Shown piece after piece: positions 51,662-60,262 of a stretch of DNA of 64,000 nucleotides (within the stretch, counting starts at the first letter, position 1; every line of letters begins with the position of its first letter). Under the pieces are notes generated by a model, which made no database searches, had not been told where the DNA came from, and saw only the letters and a program-made list of their open reading frames with translations. Location: positions 1 through 64,000 of the forward strand of contig NZ_VIRL01000016.1 of the NCBI RefSeq assembly GCF_006874465.1, in the 5' to 3' direction. The position numbers and the translations under genes are program-made. The stretch comes from Microbispora bryophytorum. Its GTDB lineage: Bacteria; Actinomycetota; Actinomycetes; Streptosporangiales; Streptosporangiaceae.

Positions 51662-52839
51662 GATGCGGCACTCCGATCGACGCTCCAGGAGGGGCGTTCG
51701 CTGAGTGAGGCGGGGTCGAACCCGGCCGTGCGCTTGTAGGACGCGGCGATCTCCGCCCGTTCCCCGTGGGGGATGACCTGCTCGACGTCGTCGAACCCGC
51801 CGGGCGCGCGTTCGTGAGCCAGCTTCATGACGACCTCCGGGCCCATCTCGCGGTTGGACAACTGCAGCGCCGTCGTGGCCGGGCGGCGCGTCTCCTCGTA
51901 GTCCGCCAGGTCTCCCCGGGCGAGGGCCCACGCCAGCACCCGGGCGTCGATGATCGCCTGGGAGGCCCCGTTGGAGCCGATCGGGTACATGGCGTGCGCC
52001 GCGTCGCCGAGGAGCGTGACGTCGCCGAAGGTCCAGCGGGGGAGTGGGTCGCGGTCCACCATCGGGTACTCGTACGCGGTCTCGGCCCCGGCGATGATGC
52101 CCGGCACGTCGAGCCAGTCGAAGCGCCAGCCGGCGAAGTGCCTGCCGATCTCGGCCAGGTCGGCGGGGCGGTTCCAGTCCCCCCGGTCGGCGGCCTCGCC
52201 GTCCAGCGGCCGCTCCGCGATCCAGTTGATCAGTGTGCGCTCGCCGGTCTCGATCGGATAGGCGACGAACTTCTGCGTGCCGTCGCCGGCCATGATCATG
52301 GATCGGCCGGTCAGGAACGGCTCGCCGTAGGTGACCCCCCGCCACAGGACCAGGCCGTTCCACGGCGGCGGGCCCTCGCCGGGGTACAGGTGGGCCCGCA
52401 CGGCCGAGTGGATCCCGTCCGCGCCGATCAGCAGGTCCTCGTCGCCGGGGCCGGTGATCCGGCTGCCGGTCCGCACAGCGTCCGGGCCCAGCCGCTCGAC
52501 CACCGCCTCCAGCAGGAGCATCTGCAGCGTCCCGCGGTGGACGGAATACTGCGGCCAGGCGTAGCCCGCGGCCAGTCCCCGGGGTTCGGACCAGATCGGC
52601 GTGCCGTAGCGGTTGAAGTAGGCCAGCTCGGCGGTGGCCACGCCGATCTCCGCCAGGCGGCCGGCCAGTCCCAGCTCGGTCAGCTCCCGTACGGCATGAG
52701 GGAGGATGTTGATCCCGACGCCCAGCGGACGGATCTCGGAGGCGGCCTCGTGCACGGTCACGTCCTCGAACCCCGCGGCGTGCAGGCTGAGCGCGGCGGT
52801 CAGTCCGCCGATGCCCGCTCCGGCGATGACGATGCGCAC
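51658..52839 (-). CDS. FAD-dependent aromatic monooxygenase
   Basis: 393 residues. RIVIAGAGIGGLTAALSLHAAGFEDVTVHEAA (FAD), RPLGVGINILPHAVRELTELGL, QYSVHRGTLQMLLLEAV, LLIGADGIHSAVRAHLYP (DG motif) and [34 protein letters not shown] (GD motif) match salicylate-hydroxylase-like flavoproteins. NADH-dependent ring hydroxylation is expected. First gene of the operon facing the MarR gene; TTGTTA-N6-TAACAA lies in between. Confidence 0.9.
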   Translation of the reverse strand: MRIVIAGAGIGGLTAALSLHAAGFEDVTVHEAASEIRPLGVGINILPHAVRELTELGLAGRLAEIGVATAELAYFNRYGTPIWSEPRGLAAGYAWPQYSVHRGTLQMLLLEAVVERLGPDAVRTGSRITGPGDEDLLIGADGIHSAVRAHLYPGEGPPPWNGLVLWRGVTYGEPFLTGRSMIMAGDGTQKFVAYPIETGERTLINWIAERPLDGEAADRGDWNRPADLAEIGRHFAGWRFDWLDVPGIIAGAETAYEYPMVDRDPLPRWTFGDVTLLGDAAHAMYPIGSNGASQAIIDARVLAWALARGDLADYEETRRPATTALQLSNREMGPEVVMKLAHERAPGGFDDVEQVIPHGERAEIAASYKRTAGFDPASLSERPSWSVDRSAAS

Positions 52840-52858
52840 AGGCGCCTCCGGAAAGATG

Positions 52859-52876
52859 TTGTTATGGCCGTAACAA
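52859..52876. promoter_or_regulatory. MarR operator-like palindrome
   Basis: TTGTTATGGCCGTAACAA has perfect 6-bp arms around TGGCCG. It sits in the 75-bp gap between the monooxygenase operon and the divergent MarR gene, the expected place for a MarR site controlling both. Confidence 0.75.
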
Positions 52877-52914
52877 TATCCACGACACCTTTACGGCTAC
52901 GCAAGACTTGAGCG

Positions 52915-53481
52915 GTGAACAGCGAGCCCGACACCCGGCCGGACCTCGGCGTGGATCTGCCGCCGGATCTGCCGCCGGATCTCCCGCCGGACCTGCGCTA
53001 CGCGGCCTACGCGCGCGAGCGGCTGGCAGGCATGTCGCCCGCGGCCGACCCCGAGGCGTTCACGCTGGCCTACCACCTGCTCCAGCTCGCCTACCTGCTG
53101 GTCACCGACCTGGAGACCCGCATCCATCGCCCGCGCGGCCTGACGCTGCCCGGGTTCCGGCTGATGTTCAAGCTCTGGCTGCTCGGCCCCACCCAGCCCG
53201 TACGGCTCGCCGAGATCTCCGCCATGTCGCGGTCCGCGGTGACCAATGCCGTCAACACCCTCGAACGCGGCGGCCTGGTCGAACGCCGGCCGGTGCCGGA
53301 GGACGGCCGCGCGGTGGTCGTCACGCTGACCGCGGCGGGCGAGGCGGCCGTGCGTGAGGCCTTCGCCGAGCAGACCCGCAGAGAGCGGGAGTGGTTCGCC
53401 TGCCTCGGCCCCGCCGAGCGCGAGCAGATGACCGCCTTGCTGGCCCGGATCCTCCGCGTCCGGCCGGCGGATCTCTCCTGA
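52915..53481 (+). CDS. MarR family regulator
   Basis: 188 residues from GTG 52915. After DLGVDLPPDLPPDLPPDLRY (12-bp repeat-derived) comes a helical dimer part and the winged helix LMFKLWLLGPTQPVRLAEISAMSRSAVTNAVNTLERGGLVERRPVPEDGRAVVVTLTAAGEAAV, standard MarR. Likely derepresses the divergent monooxygenase-DUF3237-CocE operon in the presence of its aromatic substrate. A leaderless or weak-SD start. Confidence 0.9.
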   Translation: MNSEPDTRPDLGVDLPPDLPPDLPPDLRYAAYARERLAGMSPAADPEAFTLAYHLLQLAYLLVTDLETRIHRPRGLTLPGFRLMFKLWLLGPTQPVRLAEISAMSRSAVTNAVNTLERGGLVERRPVPEDGRAVVVTLTAAGEAAVREAFAEQTRREREWFACLGPAEREQMTALLARILRVRPADLS

Positions 53482-53581
53482 GCGGGGACGAACCAGGGCG
53501 GTCGCCCAGAAGCTACGCGTACAGTTCTCGCAGGCGTCCCCGGGGGCGGGACGCGCCCGCTTCACCGTGAGGACCGCACGC

Positions 53582-53782
53582 GTGGCCGTTTCCGAGCAGT
53601 TCCCGCCGTTCGCGGCCCCGGACGCCGACGTCGCAGCCGAGGGCGAGCCCGGTGGCACGGGGCCGGACCCGTTCCCCGGGGACATCCACTGGTACGACCT
53701 GCCGGACGACGACGCCGCGCCGGAGGAGGACGATCACCTCACCCCGGGAAGGCGCCTGTGGCGGGCGCTGAGGCGGCGCTGA
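53582..53782 (+). CDS. Small acidic hypothetical protein
   Basis: 66 residues from GTG 53582 with GAGGA 8 nt upstream (GTG 53567 would add five). Acidic middle (PGDIHWYDLPDDDAAPEEDDH) and basic end (LTPGRRLWRALRRR). No known domain or signal peptide. Codon pattern (GC-rich third positions) suggests it is real, but confidence is modest. Convergent with the FAD/Fe-S oxidoreductase gene. Confidence 0.5.
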   Translation: MAVSEQFPPFAAPDADVAAEGEPGGTGPDPFPGDIHWYDLPDDDAAPEEDDHLTPGRRLWRALRRR

Positions 53783-53798
53783 GGCGCCTGCCAGGCGC

Positions 53799-56627
53799 TC
53801 AGGTGGTGACCTGGTCGAGCAGTTCGAGCAGGTGGTGGTAGGTCTTCCCGGTGGCGCGGGTCATGCCGATCTCGCACGTGCGGTTGACCGACGCGTGGGC
53901 GGCGAAGCCGCCCCCGGCCACCGAGGCGGCCTCGGCCCGGGTGGCGGAGGCGGTCAGTTCCGGGTGCAGCAGCCCCCGGTCGCCGGCGAAGGCGCAGCAC
54001 TGCCAGCCGTCGGGGACGACGATCTCCTTCGCCACCGCCTCGGCCACCTTGGCGATGGCGGCGTCGAGGCCGAGCCGGACGGACGAGCAGGTCGGGTGCA
54101 GGGCGAGCGAGGCCAGCCTGCGATCCTCCGGCGGCTGCGGCAGGCGAGGGAGGACGTGTTCGGCCACGAAGGTCACCGCGTCGAGCACCCGTACGGCGGG
54201 GGAGGCGGCGGCCACGAGCCGTTCGAACCCTTCAGTGCAGGAGGCGGCGTCGCTGACGACCGGAAGCCGGCCGCCGTCGGTCGCCGTCAGAAGTGTCTCC
54301 CGCACCCGGCGGCCCATCACCTCGTAGCCCTCGCCGAAGCCCTTGGAAGACCACGGCGTGCCGCAGCACATTCTCCCGACGCCGTCCGGAACGCGCAGCC
54401 GCAGACCGGCCCGCTCGGCGAGCCGCCGTACCGCGGCCATGACACCGGGACCGCCGTCGGCGGGGGCGAACAGCGTGTTCAGGCACGACGGCACATATAC
54501 CGCGTCGGCCTCGTGACGCGGCGCGGGGCGGCGGGGCGTGCCGCCGCGCGGCAGGTCACGGCTCCACTGGGGGACGGTGTCGGGGTCGCCGACGGCGCGG
54601 GCCGTCCGGCTCGCTCCCTCGGCGAGCCCCGCCGGGGCCGCGGCGGCCGCGTCCATCGCGAGGTCCATGGCGCGGGTCACCGCGCTCCAGTGCTTCGCGG
54701 CGGTCTTCCAGCCCGCCCGCGCCGCTCGCCCGTGACGTTCGCCGCGCAGGCGCTTGGTGAGGTCGCCGGTGTTGATCAGTACGGGACAGGCCGTGGCGCA
54801 CATGCCGTCCACGGCGCAGGTGTCGACGGCGTCGTAGCCGTACTCCTCCTCCAGTTGCCGGGCGAGCGCGTGGTCCCCGGCCGCGCGGGCCGCGGCGATC
54901 TCGCGGCGCAGCACGATGCGCTGGCGCGGCGTGGTGGTGAGGTCGCGGCTGGGGCAGACCGGCTCGCAGTAGCCGCACTCCACGCACCGGTCGACCTCGG
55001 GCTCGACGCTGACGACGGTCTTGAGGTCGCGCAGGTGCGCCTTCGGGTCGTCGGTGAGCACGACGCCGGGGTTGAGCGTGCCGGCCGGGTCGCACAGCCG
55101 CTTGATCTCCCGCATGACCTCGTACAGCTCGTCGCCGTACTGGCGGCGGACGAAAGGGGCCATGACCCGGCCGGTGCCGTGCTCGGCCTTGAGCGTGCCG
55201 CCACGGCCGAGCACGGCGGCGACCATCTCCTCGGTGAACTCGGCGTAGCGGTCGAGGTCGGTGCCGAAGCGCTCGTTGAGCATGAAGTGCAGGTTGCCGT
55301 CCTTGGCGTGCCCGAAGATCACGCTGCGCTCGTACTTGTGCCTGGCGAACAGCTCGGCCAGGTCGCCGCAGAGATCCGCCAGTGCGGGCACCGGGACGGC
55401 GACATCCTCCAGCAACGCCGTCGTGCCGCTGGGCCGGGCCCCGGCGACCGCGGCGTACAGGTTCTTGCGGATGCGCCACAGGGCCGCCCGGCCGGCGCTG
55501 TCCCGGCTGAGCCGCACGGGGGCGGCGAGGTCCAGCCGGGCGAAGACCCGCCCGGCCTCACGCTCATGCGCGGTGAGGGCTTCGGGGTCGGGCTCCTGCC
55601 ACTCCACCAGCAGCGCCGCGTGCGACCGCACATCCAGGGCGCGCAGCGGCTCGTCGGCCTTCGGGTCGAGCCGGGCCACCCGCAGCGACTCGGCGTCGAG
55701 CAGCTCGACGGCCGCGGGGCCGGCCGCGACCAGCTCGGGCGTGGCGGCCATCGCCTCCCGCAGCGAGGAGAAGATCAGCAGGCCGGTCGCGGCGTGCCGG
55801 TGCGCCGGCACGGTGCGCAGCACGGCCTCCGCGACGAAGCCCAGCGTGCCCTCGCTGCCCACGACGAGATGAGCGAGGATCTGGGCCGGCGAGTCGTGGT
55901 CGAGGAAGCTGTTGACGCCGTAGCCCATCGTGTTCTTGATGGCGAACTGCGCCGTGATCCGGCGTACCGAGTCCGGGTTGCCGCGGATGCGGTCGCGCAG
56001 CCGTTCCAGGCCCTCGGCCAGGGCGGGTTCGAGGGCGCGTAGCCGAGCGTCGGCGTCGGGCGCGCCGGTGTCGATCACGGTGCCGCCGGGCAGCACCAGG
56101 ACCATCGACTCCAACGTCCGGTAGGTGTTGGCGTGGGTGCCGCAGGTCATCCCGCTGGAGTTGTTGGCCACCACCCCGCCGATCGTGCACGCCGACTCAC
56201 TGGCCGGGTCGGGGCCCAGCCGGCGGCCGTAGGCGGCCAGGCGGGCGTTGACCTGCCGCAGCACGGCCCCCGGCCGCACCCGCACCCGCTCGCCGTCGCC
56301 GAGGACCTCGATGCCCCTGAAGTGGCGGCGGGTGTCGACCAGCAGATGGCCGGTGACGCCCTGCCCGGACAGGCTGGTGCCGCCGGACCGGAAGGTCAGC
56401 GGCAGCCCGGTCCGCATCAGCGCCGCCACCTGCGCGGCGCTTTCCGGCACCACGACGGCCTGCGGGGTCAGCAGATAGTGCGAGGCGTCGTGCGCCATGC
56501 CCAGGCGGTCGCTCGCCCGCGCCCGGGTGATCCCCGGGACGGCGGCCTCCACCGCCGCCAGCACGGCGGGGTCGGACGGCGCCGGTCGTCGCGGTCCTGC
56601 GGGGGTTCCGGCATCGGTGAGGCTCAT
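53799..56627 (-). CDS. FAD-linked oxidase / Fe-S protein fusion (D-lactate or glycolate dehydrogenase-like)
   Basis: 942 residues. N-half: FAD_binding_4 PCMH domain (LPLTFRSGGTSLSGQGVTGHLLVDTRR, CTIGGVVANNSSGMTCGTHANTYRTL) and FAD-oxidase C domain (HAKDGNLHFMLN, LKAEHGTGRVMAPFV). C-half: two [4Fe-4S] motifs, CVECGYCEPVCPSR and CAVDGMCATACPV, then CCG domains (MCCGTPWSSKG, CCAFAGDRG). This GlcD-GlpC style fusion oxidises 2-hydroxyacids and passes electrons toward quinone. ATG 56627 is used although its SD is weak. Follows the alcohol dehydrogenase gene by 40 bp. Confidence 0.92.
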   Translation of the reverse strand: MSLTDAGTPAGPRRPAPSDPAVLAAVEAAVPGITRARASDRLGMAHDASHYLLTPQAVVVPESAAQVAALMRTGLPLTFRSGGTSLSGQGVTGHLLVDTRRHFRGIEVLGDGERVRVRPGAVLRQVNARLAAYGRRLGPDPASESACTIGGVVANNSSGMTCGTHANTYRTLESMVLVLPGGTVIDTGAPDADARLRALEPALAEGLERLRDRIRGNPDSVRRITAQFAIKNTMGYGVNSFLDHDSPAQILAHLVVGSEGTLGFVAEAVLRTVPAHRHAATGLLIFSSLREAMAATPELVAAGPAAVELLDAESLRVARLDPKADEPLRALDVRSHAALLVEWQEPDPEALTAHEREAGRVFARLDLAAPVRLSRDSAGRAALWRIRKNLYAAVAGARPSGTTALLEDVAVPVPALADLCGDLAELFARHKYERSVIFGHAKDGNLHFMLNERFGTDLDRYAEFTEEMVAAVLGRGGTLKAEHGTGRVMAPFVRRQYGDELYEVMREIKRLCDPAGTLNPGVVLTDDPKAHLRDLKTVVSVEPEVDRCVECGYCEPVCPSRDLTTTPRQRIVLRREIAAARAAGDHALARQLEEEYGYDAVDTCAVDGMCATACPVLINTGDLTKRLRGERHGRAARAGWKTAAKHWSAVTRAMDLAMDAAAAAPAGLAEGASRTARAVGDPDTVPQWSRDLPRGGTPRRPAPRHEADAVYVPSCLNTLFAPADGGPGVMAAVRRLAERAGLRLRVPDGVGRMCCGTPWSSKGFGEGYEVMGRRVRETLLTATDGGRLPVVSDAASCTEGFERLVAAASPAVRVLDAVTFVAEHVLPRLPQPPEDRRLASLALHPTCSSVRLGLDAAIAKVAEAVAKEIVVPDGWQCCAFAGDRGLLHPELTASATRAEAASVAGGGFAAHASVNRTCEIGMTRATGKTYHHLLELLDQVTT

Positions 56628-56667
56628 GATCTCAAGGTTTCCGTCCGGAGGCGCCCATGCGCCCCCT

Positions 56668-57681
56668 TTATCGCCGAGGGTCGATATGGATCTTCGGGCC
56701 CGGACCCGCGCCGGCCGGGCGGTGTCCCGCCAGCACGCCGGCGGCGTCGTCCAGGCCGACGGTGGCGGCCACGAGCGGTCGGGCGTCGACCGATCCGTCC
56801 GCGTACGCCTCGATGGTCCCGGCCAGACCGGCCGATCCGCTGAGCACGCCGACGGCGGTGACGTCCCCGAACACGATGTCGCGGGTGTCGATGCGGCTGG
56901 GAGACCCCGCGAGACCGACATAGACTACCCGGCCCGCGGGCCTGACCAGGTCGAGCGCGAGCGCCGGCAGGTCCGCCGCGTTGGACGCGTCGACCACGGC
57001 GTCCCACGGCAGGGACGGCAGTGACGATCGGGTCCACGCGCCCGCGAAACCGAGGTCGCGGGCCGGCCGGAGCGTGGACTCGTCGCGGCCCATCAGATGC
57101 ACCTGCGCGCCCCGGGCCCGCGCGAGCAGCGCGACGAGCAGGCCGATCGTGCCCGTGCCCAGCACCAGCAGCCGATCGCCGGTGTGCAGGGCGGCGCCGC
57201 GCACCGCGCGCAGGGCGCTGCCGCCGGGTTCGACCAGCGCGCCCATCGTCGCGTCGATCGTCTCGGGTAGCGCGTGCAGGGCCCGCGCCGGTACGGCGAG
57301 CCGCTCGGCGAGCGCCCCGGGGAAGCCCTTGCGAATGCCGATCTCGGCCCGGTCGGGGCAGATGTGGTGCAGTCCGTCGCCGCAGAGGCGGCAGCGCCCG
57401 CAGCCGAGCTGGGTGTCGGCGGTGACGCGGCGGCCCAGCCAGCGGGGGTCGACGCCCTCCCCGAGCGCGGTGACGACGCCGCACCACTCGTGGCCGGGGC
57501 GCATCGGATACCAGGCGTGGCCGGAGTGCAGATAGCTCATCTCGCCGGTGAACAGCTCCACGTCGGTGCCGCAGACGCCGACCCGCTCGACGTCGACGAC
57601 CACCTGCCCCGCCGCCGCGACCGGCGGCCCCACGTCCACGACCTCGGCCCTGCCGGGGCCGGTGATGACCAGTGCCCGCAC
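56668..57681 (-). CDS. Zinc-dependent alcohol dehydrogenase (sorbitol/threonine DH-like)
   Basis: 337 residues from GTG 57681; the preceding bases have no SD. GQVVVDVERVGVCGTDVELFTG, MRPGHEWCGVVTALGEGVDPRWLGRRV, LGCGRCRLCGDGLHHIC (structural zinc Cys), ALVEPGGSALRAV and LVLGTGTIGLLVALLARARGAQVHLMGRD (NAD(P) Rossmann). Medium-chain dehydrogenase acting on a polyol, sugar or amino-alcohol. Between SMP-30 lactonase and hydroxyacid oxidase genes, so a sugar-acid oxidation route is plausible. Confidence 0.9.
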   Translation of the reverse strand: MRALVITGPGRAEVVDVGPPVAAAGQVVVDVERVGVCGTDVELFTGEMSYLHSGHAWYPMRPGHEWCGVVTALGEGVDPRWLGRRVTADTQLGCGRCRLCGDGLHHICPDRAEIGIRKGFPGALAERLAVPARALHALPETIDATMGALVEPGGSALRAVRGAALHTGDRLLVLGTGTIGLLVALLARARGAQVHLMGRDESTLRPARDLGFAGAWTRSSLPSLPWDAVVDASNAADLPALALDLVRPAGRVVYVGLAGSPSRIDTRDIVFGDVTAVGVLSGSAGLAGTIEAYADGSVDARPLVAATVGLDDAAGVLAGHRPAGAGPGPKIHIDPRR

Positions 57682-57760
57682 TACGGAGAGGAGGGGAGGG
57701 GCGCGACGGCGCCGATGTGGGAGAGGGGCAAGGTTCTGTCTCCTCGACGGGGATCGGGGC

Positions 57761-58660
57761 TCATGTCCGAGGCGGCACCCAGTAGGGCGTCGCCAGGCCG
57801 CGTACGCCGACTTCGGCGGTGAACAGGCGCCCGGCCCCCGGGTGCTCGGCCGGATCGACCCCACCGGCGGACGTGGTGATGACGAGGACGTCGAGATCCG
57901 GTCCGGCGAAGGCGGGGCAGGTGACGTTGGGCGCCCCGACCTCGACCGTGGCGAGCAGGCGCCCGCCGGGATCGCGGCACTCCACCCGGCCGCCGCCGAA
58001 GACCGCGATCCACAGGTTGCCCTCGGCGTCGACGCACATCCCGTCGGGCATTCCTTCGGTGAGCGTGAACAGCTCCCGCCGCGGCCCGGTCCGGCCGGTG
58101 GCCGCGTCGTAGTCACGCTCCCACACCACGTGCGGGGTGCTGTCGATGTTGTAGAGGCGGTCGCCCGCGGGGCTCCAGGCCAGGCCGTTCGACAGGGTCA
58201 GGTCGTCGTCGAGGCGGACGCAGGTCGTGCCGTCGAGGCGGACCAGCACATCCTGGCCCTCCCGGTCGTCCAGCGCCATGCTGCCGATCAGGAAGCGCCC
58301 GGCCGGGTCGACGGCGCCGTCGTTGAGTCTGCTCGGCACGCCGCGAGGCAGCACCCGGGCGATTTCGGTGCGGCGGCCGGCGGTGTCGACCCGGGTGAGG
58401 ACCTCGCGCTCGGCGACGACGAGCTCCCCGCCGGCGGAGACGGCGACCGCGCCCACCGTGGTGCCCGCCGCGCCTCCGAAGGTGTGGACCGCGGTGGCGG
58501 CGACGGCGCCGGTCGCGGGGTCGAGCCGTCCCTCGTGCACCGCCCCCGCGTCGATGTCCACCCACAGCAGGCGCTGCCTGCCGGGATCCCACACGGGGCC
58601 CTCGCCGAGGGAGCACACCTCGGCGGAGGCCTGGGCGGCGGTGAACCGCCTGATCGTCAT
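57761..58660 (-). CDS. SMP-30/gluconolactonase family protein
   Basis: 299 residues, six-bladed propeller. Metal ligands recognisable: Glu in SLGEGPVWDP, Asn in SRLNDGAVDPAGRFLIGSM, Asn in LSNGLAWSPAGDRLYNIDS and Asp in GMPDGMCVDAEGNLWIAVFGGG. Hydrolyses sugar lactones. With the downstream alcohol dehydrogenase and 2-hydroxyacid oxidase it would form a sugar oxidation-lactone hydrolysis series. SD GGAGG. Confidence 0.92.
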   Translation of the reverse strand: MTIRRFTAAQASAEVCSLGEGPVWDPGRQRLLWVDIDAGAVHEGRLDPATGAVAATAVHTFGGAAGTTVGAVAVSAGGELVVAEREVLTRVDTAGRRTEIARVLPRGVPSRLNDGAVDPAGRFLIGSMALDDREGQDVLVRLDGTTCVRLDDDLTLSNGLAWSPAGDRLYNIDSTPHVVWERDYDAATGRTGPRRELFTLTEGMPDGMCVDAEGNLWIAVFGGGRVECRDPGGRLLATVEVGAPNVTCPAFAGPDLDVLVITTSAGGVDPAEHPGAGRLFTAEVGVRGLATPYWVPPRT

Positions 58661-58745
58661 CGGACCTCCTGACCGGCGGCGAGCGCACGGATGGACGGCA
58701 GGTCGTCGGGAACCACCCGCCTTCGAGCGGGCGGAGGCGAGATCA
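58657..58745 (-). CDS. Possible 29-residue ORF coupled to the SMP-30 gene
   Basis: ATG 58745 opens MISPPPARRRVVPDDLPS and ends in TGA overlapping the SMP-30 ATG (ATGA). TAGTAT lies 7-8 nt before the ATG, so it could be read from a leaderless mRNA. No similarity recognised; could be a regulatory leader. The remainder of 58746-58980 shows no gene. Confidence 0.35.
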
Positions 58746-58980
58746 TGTTCCGGATACTAAGGCCGATTTCGGGCGGGAGGAAAGGTCTCACCGCGATCTG
58801 GGACCTGACCCCGTGCGGCACGCACCCGAACGAGGTTCGCCGGTGCCCCCGGTTCCTTCTCTGCGCGGCGGCGCTCACCAGATCGACGAGGCGGCCCGGA
58901 GGAATGCGACGCCGGCGTCTCCTCACATTCCCGGGTGTTGCGTCGTCGTACTGCTGACGACAGGAAGGAGTGGCGAAAAC

Positions 58981-59523
58981 ATGTCGACCACGACCACGCT
59001 CAGCGAGCTGACCGGTGATTACGTCCTCGACCCCGCCCGCACGACGATCGGGTTCGTCGCCCGGCACACGATGGCCAGCAGGGTGCGCGGGCGCTTCACC
59101 GAATTCGAGGGCGGCGCCTCCCTCGACGGCGACGACCCGTCGAGGTCCAGCGTCCGGCTCACCGTTCAGGCCGGCAGCGTCCAGACCCGCAACTCCCAGC
59201 GCGACGACCATCTGCGCGCCAGGTTTCTGAAGGTGGACGCCCACCCGGCCCTCACCTTCACCTCGACCGAGGTGGAGCGGACCGCCGGCGCCGGCTTCAA
59301 GGTCACCGGTGACCTGACCATCCGCGGCGTGACCAGGCCCGTGACGGTGGACGTCGAGCTGACCGGCGTCGAGAACGGCCCGGGGGGCGCTGCCCGAGTC
59401 GGGTTCAAGGGAAGCCTCATGATCGACCGCACCAGTTGGGGGGTGAACTGGAACGCCGTGACCGCGGTCGCCGTCAGCCCGAAGGTGCTGCTGGAGTTCG
59501 ACGTCACCGTGATCCGGCGGTAG
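58981..59523 (+). CDS. YceI family protein
   Basis: 180 residues, SD AGGAAGGAG. TGDYVLDPARTTIGFVARHTMASRVRGRFTEFEGGASLDGDDPSRSSVRLTVQAGSVQTRNSQRDDHLRARFLKVDAHPALTFTSTEVERT is the lipocalin-like YceI barrel that binds polyprenyl or lipid-like ligands. No signal peptide, so the protein is cytoplasmic here, as in many actinomycetes. Function of these forms is unknown. Confidence 0.92.
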   Translation: MSTTTTLSELTGDYVLDPARTTIGFVARHTMASRVRGRFTEFEGGASLDGDDPSRSSVRLTVQAGSVQTRNSQRDDHLRARFLKVDAHPALTFTSTEVERTAGAGFKVTGDLTIRGVTRPVTVDVELTGVENGPGGAARVGFKGSLMIDRTSWGVNWNAVTAVAVSPKVLLEFDVTVIRR

Positions 59524-59577
59524 GACCCCCGTCGCGCGGGTCGTGTGCGTCCCGCGTAGCGAGCTCGCGGAGGCGGG

Positions 59578-60144
59578 TCACCTGCCCGCCGCCACGGCTT
59601 TCAGCTCGTCGAACGACTCCCGGACGATCTGCGACATGTCCGGCTCGCCGGGGTCGCCGATCCACCGTTCGAACGCGATCTTGAAGACGGCGATCCCCGC
59701 CTCGGCGGCCAGGCTCGCGGCCGGGTCCGTGACGCCGCGCCGCCGCAGCGCGTCGGCGAGCGCCGCGGACAGCGATGCGAGCTTGATCAGCTCCCGTTCC
59801 CGCAGTTCGGCGTTGGCGGCGATGACGGTGTGCCGCCGCCGGGCGCTCTCATGGCGCTCCCGGAAGATGGCGCCGATGCTCTCGACGGCTCCGGCGATCA
59901 CGTCGATCGGCGCGGCCGAGTCCGGCACGGCGGCGACGGCGTTCACGAGGTGGTCGCGCAGTGTTCCCGAGCCCCAGAACAGCACCTCGCGCTTGTCGGC
60001 GAAGTGCCGGAAGAACGTGCGCTCCGTCAGTCCCGCCCGCTTGGCGATCTCCGCCACCGTGGTCTGCTCGTACCCGCGTTCGATATAGAGCTCGATCGCC
60101 GCCTTCTCGAGGCGGCCGCGCGCGTTCGGCTCCCATCGACCCAT
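59578..60144 (-). CDS. TetR family regulator
   Basis: 188 residues. HTH: RLEKAAIELYIERGYEQTTVAEIAKRAGLTERTFFRHFADKREVLFWG, then a ligand domain with RRHTVIAANAELRERELIKLASLSAALADALRRRG. Divergent from the SDR gene; two near-identical 17-bp boxes lie between. Probably represses the SDR gene and itself. Confidence 0.9.
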   Translation of the reverse strand: MGRWEPNARGRLEKAAIELYIERGYEQTTVAEIAKRAGLTERTFFRHFADKREVLFWGSGTLRDHLVNAVAAVPDSAAPIDVIAGAVESIGAIFRERHESARRRHTVIAANAELRERELIKLASLSAALADALRRRGVTDPAASLAAEAGIAVFKIAFERWIGDPGEPDMSQIVRESFDELKAVAAGR

Positions 60145-60162
60145 GCCTCGGATCCTAGCCGG

Positions 60163-60209
60163 ATGACAGTGACTGACATCGGTGCTACGTTGATGACAGT
60201 CACTGACAT
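60163..60209. promoter_or_regulatory. Paired TetR operators
   Basis: ATGACAGTGACTGACAT (60163-60179) and ATGACAGTCACTGACAT (60193-60209) differ by one base and are 30 bp apart (three helical turns). Each has a CAGT-N-ACTG dyad core. They fill the gap between the TetR and SDR starts. Confidence 0.8.
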
Positions 60210-60262
60210 GGCCGTCCGCTCCAACCCGGCGCGGAGGGCAATCGACCGCTTGGAGTTACCTC

